NCBI RefSeq assembly: GCF_007830515.1
Contig: NZ_VLKT01000001.1
Span: 238,394 to 302,393, forward strand
Origin: Mesorhizobium tianshanense
GTDB lineage: Bacteria; Pseudomonadota; Alphaproteobacteria; Rhizobiales; Rhizobiaceae
Direction: 5' to 3'
DNA length: 64,000 nt
Below the pieces are notes generated by a model. The model was not told where the DNA came from and ran no database searches. It was given only the letters and a program-made list of their open reading frames with translations. Shown piece after piece: positions 29,009-35,635 of this stretch (its first letter is position 1; every line of letters starts with the position of its first letter). The position numbers were made by a program, and so were the translations under genes.

Positions 29009-30013
29009 ATGATGGGACGATACAAAAGGTGCTCTGTTGTGAATGACTCTGTTGATCTGACTACGCGCGATCGAAATAGCGCCGTGCCGCCTTTCGAAGG
29101 CATGGTGTGGATTCCTGGCGGTACGTTCCTCATGGGCTCGGACGAGCATTACCCGGAAGAGGCGCCGGCTCACCGTGTCAAGGTGAGTGGCTTCTGGATG
29201 GATTGCCACACGGTAACCAATCGCGAATTCGAACGTTTCGTCGCAGAGACCGGATATGTGACGCTGGCCGAGCGTCCGGCGGATCCCGCAGACTACCCCG
29301 GAGCGATACCGGAACTCCTGGTGCCGTCGTCCTCCATGTTCAAGAAGCCGGCTCAGAAGGTCGACATGCGGAACTCTTACAACTGGTGGGTCTATGTAAG
29401 CGGCGCCAATTGGCGCCATCCGCGCGGCCCTGCGAGTTCCATCAAGAAGCTGGGCGACCACCCAGTGGTCCATGTTGCGTTCGAGGATGCCGAGGCCTAT
29501 GCGAAATGGGCGGGCAAGGAACTGCCGACCGAAGCCGAGTGGGAGTTCGCAGCCCGCGGTGGACTCGACGGCGCCGAATTTGTCTGGGGTGACGAACTGA
29601 CGCCAGGCGGCAAGCATCTCGCCAACACTTGGCAAGGCGAGTTTCCCTATGAAAATCGCAACGAGGACGGCTACGAGTGGACGGCTCCGGTCGGTTCGTT
29701 TCCGGCCAACGGCTTCGGGCTCCACGATATGGCGGGCAATGTCTGGCAGTGGACTACGGATTGGTATCAGGAGCACTCGCGGATCGACAGCCCGTGCTGT
29801 ACGATCGACAATCCGCGGGGCGGCCAGCGCGAAGCTAGTTTTGACCCTCACACCCCTGAGATCACGATCCCGCGCAAGGTAACCAAAGGCGGCTCTTATC
29901 TATGCGCGCCCAATTACTGTCGGCGATATCGGCCTGCAGCGCGCATGTCGCAGCCGGTTGATACATCGACCTGCCATCTCGGCTTGCGCTGCATCGTTCG
30001 TTCACGCTCGTGA
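29009..30013 (+). CDS. Formylglycine-generating enzyme (sulfatase maturase)
   Basis: Aerobic FGE of about 334 residues, which oxidises the sulfatase Cys to formylglycine. Family signs run from VWIPGGTFLMGSDEHYPEE through GDHPVVHVAFEDAEAY and LPTEAEWEFAARGG to DMAGNVWQWTTDWY. The catalytic pair Cys299/Cys304 is present in GGSYLCAPNYCRRYRPAAR, with the spacing known for human FGE. The start is uncertain: ATG 29009 or 29012, or GTG 29039. It follows the second sulfatase by 44 bases, so the enzyme and its two substrates are encoded together. Confidence 0.92.
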   Translation: MMGRYKRCSVVNDSVDLTTRDRNSAVPPFEGMVWIPGGTFLMGSDEHYPEEAPAHRVKVSGFWMDCHTVTNREFERFVAETGYVTLAERPADPADYPGAIPELLVPSSSMFKKPAQKVDMRNSYNWWVYVSGANWRHPRGPASSIKKLGDHPVVHVAFEDAEAYAKWAGKELPTEAEWEFAARGGLDGAEFVWGDELTPGGKHLANTWQGEFPYENRNEDGYEWTAPVGSFPANGFGLHDMAGNVWQWTTDWYQEHSRIDSPCCTIDNPRGGQREASFDPHTPEITIPRKVTKGGSYLCAPNYCRRYRPAARMSQPVDTSTCHLGLRCIVRSRS

Positions 30014-30020
30014 GGGAGTG

Positions 30021-30362
30021 ATGCAAGAGGGCTTCGCCGTCATCACCGGGTATGCCGTCCTCTTCATCGATGCTATCGCGCTGATCGCTATCGTCGTCGG
30101 GACAATTGAGGCATTCGTCGGCGCCATTCGCGCGATGTTGGCCCCTTCGGGACCAACCGAGGGACGCGTTGTCTGGCTGCGCTATGCTCGCTGGCTGGTT
30201 GCCGGCCTAACCTTCCAGCTCGCGGCCGACATCATAGAAACTTCGATTGCACCGGGCTGGGATGACATTGGACGACTAGCGGCAATTGCGGTGATCCGAA
30301 CGTTCCTCAATTACTTCCTCGAGCGGGATTTGCTCGAGGTGAGGGCGTCTCAGCAGACTTGA
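30021..30362 (+). CDS. DUF1622-type membrane protein
   Basis: Protein of 113 residues with an N-terminal segment FIDAIALIAIVVGTIEAF and a second hydrophobic stretch WLVAGLTFQLAADIIETSIA, ending in a conserved IRTFLNYFLERDLLE. This is the layout of DUF1622. ATG 30021 follows GGGAG and lies 7 bases after the FGE stop. The role is unknown. Confidence 0.85.
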   Translation: MQEGFAVITGYAVLFIDAIALIAIVVGTIEAFVGAIRAMLAPSGPTEGRVVWLRYARWLVAGLTFQLAADIIETSIAPGWDDIGRLAAIAVIRTFLNYFLERDLLEVRASQQT

Positions 30363-30393
30363 CGGGAGCTATTGCAAGGCAAGGAGAATTTGG

Positions 30394-30495
30394 ATGCTGA
30401 GGTGCGGAATCCGTATCGTCGCCCCGGTCGTGATCGTCATTCTAGCTCTAGAAAAGCAGTGTCTTCAGTCCTGCCAAGATTTCCGCCATGGGTAG
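30394..30495 (+). CDS. Possible 33-residue leader peptide or gene stub
   Basis: A short frame begins at ATG 30394 after a good CAAGGAGAATT site and reads MLRCGIRIVAPVVIVILALE before running into the convergent gene's 3' end, stopping at 30495. The hydrophobic start looks like a signal peptide or single membrane segment. It may be the stub of a gene cut by rearrangement. Support is weak. Confidence 0.3.
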   Translation: MLRCGIRIVAPVVIVILALEKQCLQSCQDFRHG

Positions 30496-31635
30496 CGCCA
30501 GGAACACGATCGGAACGAACGGCAGCAGCAATGCGATGCAGAGTATGACGATGCTTTTGAGGTCGATCGGCACTAAGCGCAGCGCGTAAACATTTGCGAC
30601 GATCGCGTACAAATCGGTAGTCGCCGAGAAGTCTGGCTTCTCGATCGCGGAATTGTCGACGGGTCCATTGCGTCCAAGCCATTTCTCTTCGAAAACCGCT
30701 CCGACCCGGTTGGCAAGTGCGCCGTATTCGAATGAGCCACGCTGCAACGCCTTCATCAGAATCGGCGTAAAAAAGAACAATGGCGCGGCAAACAAGGCGA
30801 CGACCGCCACCAAGAGGCCGGCACTGAAGATCGTGTGGTCTCTCGACAGCGCCCCATCGACCAAGACAATATTCGCCGAACGCCCGGCAACGATCGTGGC
30901 CAGTGCCATCGCTATGAGGGAAAATGCCCGCAGCGAATATCCCAGCACGGCAAGGCCCGCTGCGCCATCCGGATGGGATGCCATGAGGCGGAGGTCGATC
31001 CGGGCGATCCGCCACAGAAGATGCGCCCACAGCGCAAACCTCCACCCCCAGCCAAGCAGCAAGGTCAGGAGCAAAGGGAGACTCACCAGCACGTGCCACC
31101 AGCCGGCTGGCGAGAAGGCAGGCGCGAAGCCGCCAGTCTTGTGCCAAACTGGAAGCTGGTCGAATGGCAGCGAAAAGACCGCCGCAGACGTGAGGAGATA
31201 GGCCAGAGCGATTACAATAATTTCTGCGGCGCGCGAATTGAGCTGCGCTCGGGTCGATGCGACGGCAGCGTCATATGTCCCACGGTCCTTATCGGTTACA
31301 AGCCCGGCGTCAGCAAAGTGCCGGACGATGGCATTGAGCCTTGATGCGCACTGCGCTTCGGCCAGGACGAGTAGTGGTGCGGCGATCAGATACCGCGCGT
31401 GCACACCCGTCTCCCAAAGGAGCGACGTAATTCCGTCGGTGTGCATGGTCACATTTTGAATGCCGGCTAAAACGAGAAGGGGCGCCCAGCCTACCGCACC
31501 GACGATCATCGCGCGGCGGCCAACGTTGAGTTGACTACCCTTAACAAAGCCGAGACGCCGCTGGAGCCCGACAGGCGGACCATTCTCAAACAGTGCTTCG
31601 TTTGCGTGCAGGGCTTCGTTCATTTGCGTGTGCAC
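30448..31635 (-). CDS. Multi-TM hypothetical membrane protein
   Basis: Protein of 395 residues with about six or seven hydrophobic segments (MIVGAVGWAPLLVLAGIQNV, LVSLPLLLTLLLGWGWRFAL, IVILCIALLLPFVPIVFLAL). A polar middle region contains KDRGTYDAAVASTRAQLN. No family is recognised. GTG 31635 is favoured by GGAAG five bases upstream. Its first ~130 coding bases and upstream sequence repeat at 33845-33967. In the presumed ancestral order the GT4 gene now at 34052 would directly precede it on the minus strand. Confidence 0.75.
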   Translation of the reverse strand: MHTQMNEALHANEALFENGPPVGLQRRLGFVKGSQLNVGRRAMIVGAVGWAPLLVLAGIQNVTMHTDGITSLLWETGVHARYLIAAPLLVLAEAQCASRLNAIVRHFADAGLVTDKDRGTYDAAVASTRAQLNSRAAEIIVIALAYLLTSAAVFSLPFDQLPVWHKTGGFAPAFSPAGWWHVLVSLPLLLTLLLGWGWRFALWAHLLWRIARIDLRLMASHPDGAAGLAVLGYSLRAFSLIAMALATIVAGRSANIVLVDGALSRDHTIFSAGLLVAVVALFAAPLFFFTPILMKALQRGSFEYGALANRVGAVFEEKWLGRNGPVDNSAIEKPDFSATTDLYAIVANVYALRLVPIDLKSIVILCIALLLPFVPIVFLALPMAEILAGLKTLLF

Positions 31636-31859
31636 ATCTGCTTCCGATCCCGCCAGCGCGGCTCATCAGCATAGAGATGTTCCCAGTTGGCGCTACGGTT
31701 CCAGGGGAATTAGTTCATCGATCCCGGCGAGAGTTTAAGCTGATCTGATTTCCGTTTGTCCATTCCGGGTCCGATCGACCTTCTCCCGCGATCGGAACAA
31801 TCCGCGGGACGTCTTTTGGTTCGTACATGCCTGCAGCAACCGAGGCGTAGATCGCCTCG
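31506..31859. repeat. Direct repeat copy A (~354 bp)
   Basis: It matches 33850-34202 in the same orientation, with scattered substitutions and small indels, roughly 90-95% identical by eye. It covers the N-terminal codons of the membrane protein, an intergenic stretch and the last ~45 codons of a GT4 glycosyltransferase. Confidence 0.9.
31710..31859 (-). pseudogene. C-terminal fragment of the GT4 glycosyltransferase (copy A)
   Basis: On the minus strand it reads EAIYASVAAGMYEPKDVPRI followed by VPIAGEGRSDPEWTNGNQIS, matching the end of the intact glycosyltransferase at 34052-35206. A one-base loss changes the last residues (SRRDR then stop). The sequence stops matching at 31859, where the repeat ends. 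Confidence 0.85.
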
Positions 31860-31954
31860 AGGGTGGCGGGGGGACCGTGGCCGCTGCACACCAAGCCTAC
31901 GAGGCCTCGAAAAAGAGCAAGGCCCCTTTGGAGGTGGTGAGGGACACGCCATAG
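31860..31954 (+). pseudogene. C-terminal fragment of an MscS-type channel gene
   Basis: The frame reads GGGGTVAAAHQAYEASKKSK then APLEVVRDTP and TAG. This aligns with the last residues of the channel at 19346-21511 (SGGETAAAAHQADQILKKSK then APLEAVSGTP). It starts exactly where repeat copy A ends, so it marks a recombination junction. Confidence 0.75.
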
Positions 31955-32081
31955 CGCTGGGCGATATTGTCACCTATGAGTACTGATGAACGGGAGTGAC
32001 AGTGTCGACCCAAGGGTTTAGATTCGACTATACTTCCCGGGCTGTCGAGAGCGCCGCAATCCGGCGCGGAGGGGTTGGGCG

Positions 32082-32576
32082 ATGGAAGAGATACATCCCG
32101 CTGCGGTGAAGCATCTGCCGCCGTTCATTACGCCTCCCGGTCAGACTGACATTCTGTTCGTCGTGATGACGGTCTTCCTCATCGGCATCGTCCTTATCAT
32201 CGGCAACCTCTACCTGCGCCTCCATGCGCTTCCCGAGCAGGTGGCGCATCGGACCCAAAAAGTGCAGATGGAGATCGTGGCGATCCTGGCGGTTATCGCG
32301 CTCTTTACCCACAACCACCTGTTCTGGATTGCGGGCCTGCTTCTCGCCTTCGTTCAGTTGCCGGACTTCTCGACACCGATCTCTTCCATGGCCAAGTCCC
32401 TCGAGAAGCTCGCTCATGGCGGCGACCGCCGCCGCAGGGAGGAGTTGACTGTGATCCCTGAGGCAATGGCCCAGTCCCTCGAAATGCCCATCCACGCCGC
32501 CCGCCGCAGCGACGAGGCGCTAGAGGTGGTTCCGGGGACACCTCCCTTGACCGACAGGCTGGAAGCGCGGAGCTGA
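32082..32576 (+). CDS. Small two-TM inner-membrane protein, partner of HlyD-like protein
   Basis: Protein of 164 residues with two hydrophobic segments (FVVMTVFLIGIVLIIGNLYL and MEIVAILAVIALFTHNHLFW then IAGLLLAFV). A charged cytoplasmic tail follows (HGGDRRRREELT, ARRSDEALE). It lies three bases before the HlyD-type gene. Similar small membrane proteins accompany HlyD-family proteins in two-gene operons (the YibI/YibH arrangement is analogous). The function is unknown. Confidence 0.75.
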   Translation: MEEIHPAAVKHLPPFITPPGQTDILFVVMTVFLIGIVLIIGNLYLRLHALPEQVAHRTQKVQMEIVAILAVIALFTHNHLFWIAGLLLAFVQLPDFSTPISSMAKSLEKLAHGGDRRRREELTVIPEAMAQSLEMPIHAARRSDEALEVVPGTPPLTDRLEARS

Positions 32577-32579
32577 GCG

Positions 32580-33812
32580 ATGTTGGAATTGCTGCTGTGC
32601 TCCATGCTCACCATCTTCCCGGACTATCTTTTTCGCCGCTATGTCCAGGACAAGCGGATCGGCCGGGAGATCACCTTCTACTCGGTGTGGTTCGAGCTCC
32701 GTTGGGGCATCACCGCCTGCCTGATCCTCACCGTCTCCCTCATCACGCTCATCTTCTACTTCCATCCCGCTACGACAGCGGTCACGGCCATATTCCGGAC
32801 CACCATCATCCTTCCCGAGACCAGCGGGCGCGTCGCCGAGGTTTTTGTGGGCTTGAACGACAAGGTCGAGGCCGGCCAGCCGCTGTTCCGCCTGGACAGC
32901 TCGCAGCAGGAAGCGGTCCACGAGTCGGCTCGCCGAACCATCGCCGAAGTCGATGCTGCTACCGAAGTGGCCCGGAGCGAACTGGCGGTGGCGGACGGGC
33001 AGATCCGGCAAGCCGAGAGCGCCCATCGTGACGCGCTGGCGGAGCTCGAGACCAAAACCGAACTCCGGCGCCGCAACCCGAATACCGTTTCCTTGCGGGA
33101 ACTCGAGCGGCTGCGGGACGTCGCGGAAGGTCAGCAGGGTGCGGCTGAAGCCGCGCTGGCGAACAAGCAGGCGCTGCAGACCAAGATCGCTTCGCTGTTG
33201 CCGGCGCAGAAGGCGACCGCCGAGGCCGCACTTGTCCAGGCACAAGTCGAAATCGACAAAACACTCGTTCGGGCCGGCGTTTCCGGAACGGTTCAGCAGT
33301 TCACGCTCAGGCAGGGCGACGTGGTTAATCCGATGCTCCGGCCCGCCGGCATCCTGGTCCCCGCCGAGGCGGGTCGGCAGGCGCTCGTCGCCGGTTTCGG
33401 GCAGATCGAGGCTCAGGTGATCAGGACCGGGATGATTGCCGAGGTCACATGCATCGGCAAACCCTTCACCATTATCCCGATGGTGGTGACCCAGGTTCAG
33501 GACGCGATCGCGTCTGGTCAATTCCGGCCCACCGACCAACTGATCGACGTGACACAGACCGTCCGGCCCGGAACCATCACCGCATTCCTAGAGCCCCTCT
33601 ACGCGGGCGGGCTCGAAGGCGTCCCGCCGGGCGGCAGTTGCATCGCCAACGCCTACACGAACAACCATGACGAACTCGCGTCGGACAAGCTGGGCACCCC
33701 GCGATGGCTGTTTCTGCACATTGTAGACACGGTCGGAATCGTGCACGCCGGGATCCTGCGGGCTCAGGCGCTGCTGCTTCCGGTGCAGACCCTGGTCTTG
33801 ACGGGCCACTGA
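32580..33812 (+). CDS. HlyD-family membrane fusion protein
   Basis: Protein of 410 residues. One N-terminal membrane span (ITACLILTVSLITLIFYF) is followed by a lipoyl-like half (RTTIILPETSGRVAEVFVGL then NDKVEAGQPLFRLDSS). A long coiled-coil hairpin rich in Ala/Glu (residues ~115-220) leads to the second lipoyl half (LVRAGVSGTVQQFTLRQGDV) and a beta-barrel. It is an adaptor that would bridge inner-membrane transport to the periplasm. No ABC or MFS partner is adjacent, only the small membrane protein. The gene pair lies between the 354-bp direct repeats. Confidence 0.88.
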   Translation: MLELLLCSMLTIFPDYLFRRYVQDKRIGREITFYSVWFELRWGITACLILTVSLITLIFYFHPATTAVTAIFRTTIILPETSGRVAEVFVGLNDKVEAGQPLFRLDSSQQEAVHESARRTIAEVDAATEVARSELAVADGQIRQAESAHRDALAELETKTELRRRNPNTVSLRELERLRDVAEGQQGAAEAALANKQALQTKIASLLPAQKATAEAALVQAQVEIDKTLVRAGVSGTVQQFTLRQGDVVNPMLRPAGILVPAEAGRQALVAGFGQIEAQVIRTGMIAEVTCIGKPFTIIPMVVTQVQDAIASGQFRPTDQLIDVTQTVRPGTITAFLEPLYAGGLEGVPPGGSCIANAYTNNHDELASDKLGTPRWLFLHIVDTVGIVHAGILRAQALLLPVQTLVLTGH

Positions 33813-33844
33813 CACGGAGCGACGCATGCAAGGAGTTCGGCTAG

Positions 33845-33967
33845 CTAGGTCATCGCGCGGCGGCCAACGTTGAGTTGACTACCCCTAACGAAGCCGAGAC
33901 GCCGCAGGAGCCCGACAGGCGGACCATTCTCAAACAGTGCTTCGTTTGCGTGCAAAGCTTCGTTCAT
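33845..33967 (-). pseudogene. N-terminal stub of the multi-TM membrane protein (copy B)
   Basis: The minus-strand frame reads MNEALHANEALFENGPPVGL then LRRLGFVRGSQLNVGRRAMT and TAG, matching the first 45 residues of the gene at 30448-31635 with a few changes. The GTG start of the intact copy is GTA here. It stops right at the repeat boundary. Confidence 0.85.
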
Positions 33968-34202
33968 TTGCGTGCGTACATCTGCTCCAGATCCCGACAG
34001 CGCGGCTCATCAGCATCGATATTTCCAGTTGGCGCTACGGTTCCAGGGGAATTAGTTCATCGATCCCCGCCGAGAGTTTAAGCTGATCTGATTTCCGTTT
34101 GTCCATTCCTGGTCCGATCGACCTTCTCCCGCGATCGGAACAATCCGCGGGTCGCCTTCGGGTTTGTACACGCCTGCGGCAACCGAGGCGTAGATCGCCT
34201 CG
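33850..34202. repeat. Direct repeat copy B (~353 bp)
   Basis: Partner of 31506-31859. Its right part is the 3' end of the intact glycosyltransferase gene and its left part is the 5' stub of the membrane protein. The two copies flank the HlyD two-gene cassette. Confidence 0.9.
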
Positions 34203-35206
34203 TAGTCATCGACCATGCGGGACGCGCTGAAGCGCTCCTCGAACCTGCGCCTTACCTGACGCCGGTCGAGCGAATAGGCCCGTTGGATGGCGGCGACCGC
34301 ATCGTCGATGGTGTCGACCACGAAGCCGGTGACACCGTCGTCCACGACTTCGGGCACCGCACCTTGCGACCAGGCGATCACCGGCACCCCAAATGCCATG
34401 GCTTCGATCATCGCAAGGCCGAAAGGCTCCGGCCAATCGATCGGAAAAAGCAGGGCATGCGCGCCGGCGAAAAGAGCGGCCTTACCGACATCGTCCACTT
34501 CCCCTAAGAATTCGACATGGGGGCTTTTCATTTGCTCGACGAGCTCTTCGCAGTAGGCGCGGTTGCTGTAATCCATCTTGGCGGCGATCTTTAGCCGCAT
34601 GCCCGCCAACCTGGCGATCTCGATCGCGCGGTCGGGCCGCTTGTCGCGGTAAATCCGGCCCAGAAAAACAAGGTAGGGGTCTTGTGGGTGAGCCCGGTCG
34701 GTGGCGGGATAAAGATGCAGGGGCAGGCCGTGATAGACGTTGCCCACCCATCGCGCCTTGGGTAGCGGCTGGCGCTGGCGCATCGAGATCGAGCTTAGCG
34801 AGAAGTAAGGCCACCTGGCATATGTGCTAGGAAGATCGCTGTAGTCGAGCCGTCCGTGCGGCGTGGTTATTGTCTTTTCTGCGAATGTCTCGAAGAGCGG
34901 GAAATGCTGAAAATGGCTGAGATGGCAATGAATTACGTCGAACCGGTCCTGTTGCTGGCGCACTTCATCCAGCATTGCCAGATGGGCGGCGATGGAGGAC
35001 CGTCGCGCGTTTGGGTCAAGGCGCAACGCCGTGGTGCCCTGCGGTACCAGATTGGCGGTGGTGACGGAGTTCCCGCTCGCGAACAGCGAGACCTCATGAC
35101 CTCTTCTGACAAGCTCCTCGGTGAGGAACGATACGATCCGTTCCGTTCCCCCGTAGAGGCGCGGCGGGACCGATTCGTCTAGGGGCGCGACCTGAGCAAT
35201 TCTCAT
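34052..35206 (-). CDS. Glycosyltransferase family 4 (GT-B fold)
   Basis: Protein of 384 residues. The N-terminal acceptor domain has PPRLYGGTERIVSFLTEELV and RRGHEVSLFASG. The C-terminal donor-binding domain has YLVFLGRIYRDKRPDRAIEI and the nucleotide-sugar motif FPIDWPEPFGLAMIEAMAFG with VPVIAWSQGAVPEVV (E-x7-E pattern). It should retain sugar configuration. The sugar is not predictable. It is divergent from GlgE, about 0.4 kb away. Its 3' end repeats at 31710-31859. Confidence 0.9.
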   Translation of the reverse strand: MRIAQVAPLDESVPPRLYGGTERIVSFLTEELVRRGHEVSLFASGNSVTTANLVPQGTTALRLDPNARRSSIAAHLAMLDEVRQQQDRFDVIHCHLSHFQHFPLFETFAEKTITTPHGRLDYSDLPSTYARWPYFSLSSISMRQRQPLPKARWVGNVYHGLPLHLYPATDRAHPQDPYLVFLGRIYRDKRPDRAIEIARLAGMRLKIAAKMDYSNRAYCEELVEQMKSPHVEFLGEVDDVGKAALFAGAHALLFPIDWPEPFGLAMIEAMAFGVPVIAWSQGAVPEVVDDGVTGFVVDTIDDAVAAIQRAYSLDRRQVRRRFEERFSASRMVDDYEAIYASVAAGVYKPEGDPRIVPIAGEGRSDQEWTNGNQISLNSRRGSMN

Positions 35207-35270
35207 TTCTTGCGGCTTTTCGGTGACGACCGGGAGGCTGCCGTGAGGTTACCGCGTGGAGGGCAGTGGG

Positions 35271-35288
35271 GGAATGTAAGTTACGTGG
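35271..35288 (+). repeat. GGAATGTAAGTTACGTGG motif, copy 4
   Basis: Identical over 18 bases to copy 1 (minus strand 13596-13613). It lies directly left of a TPR-regulator remnant. Confidence 0.7.
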
Positions 35289-35298
35289 TTGGCTGGGT

Positions 35299-35567
35299 AA
35301 GGCAGCTATGTGGATCAAAAGATCGCCGGCTCTGTGCGTCCCGATCGATCACGTGATTGCCACTGACGTTTCTGGCGAAGCAGGAAGCAAAATCGAGGCC
35401 GTTCGCTCGTGTTCCCGGCTACACAAAAATGCGCTGGATCTGGTGAAGAACAGCCGAGAACAAGTTCGATGAGGATAGCTGCTTCGACGGACGTCGAGCT
35501 CTTGCTCGGTTTGCTGAAAAGGCAGGGTTCACATCGAGGACTGACTTCGAATTCTCCAATACAGTAA
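35299..35567 (+). pseudogene. C-terminal remnant of a TPR-regulator paralogue, frameshifted
   Basis: It reads KAAMWIKRSPALCVPIDHVI, then ends in NALDLVKNSREQVR and a stop at 35472. From 35469 another frame continues MRIAASTDVELLLGLLKRQG. These match the last ~80 residues of the protein at 11592-13313 (QAAMWIRKATVPGN, NAPGLIKKLRQEVA, MRIIRPVDVDFFLGSLKKAG). Only the C-terminal end is present. Confidence 0.75.
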
Positions 35568-35579
35568 ATTACCTTCCGC
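35567..35579 (-). repeat. GTAAKTTAC motif, copy 5 (inverted)
   Basis: AATTACCTTCCGC is identical to copy 3, and here the flanking bases complete GCGGAAGGTAATTTACTG on the minus strand. It lies directly right of the TPR remnant, in inverted orientation to copy 4. Confidence 0.6.
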
Positions 35580-35635
35580 GCAGAGAGGCGATGTCTCAAC
35601 GTCACCTGAGCGCGACAAGTCGGAAGGTGATGTTG

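Noticed and set aside
31756..31986. A 76-residue plus-strand frame in repeat copy A
   Set aside because: It crosses the repeat junction and is a chance fusion of the antisense GT4 tail and MscS-tail DNA in the wrong frame.
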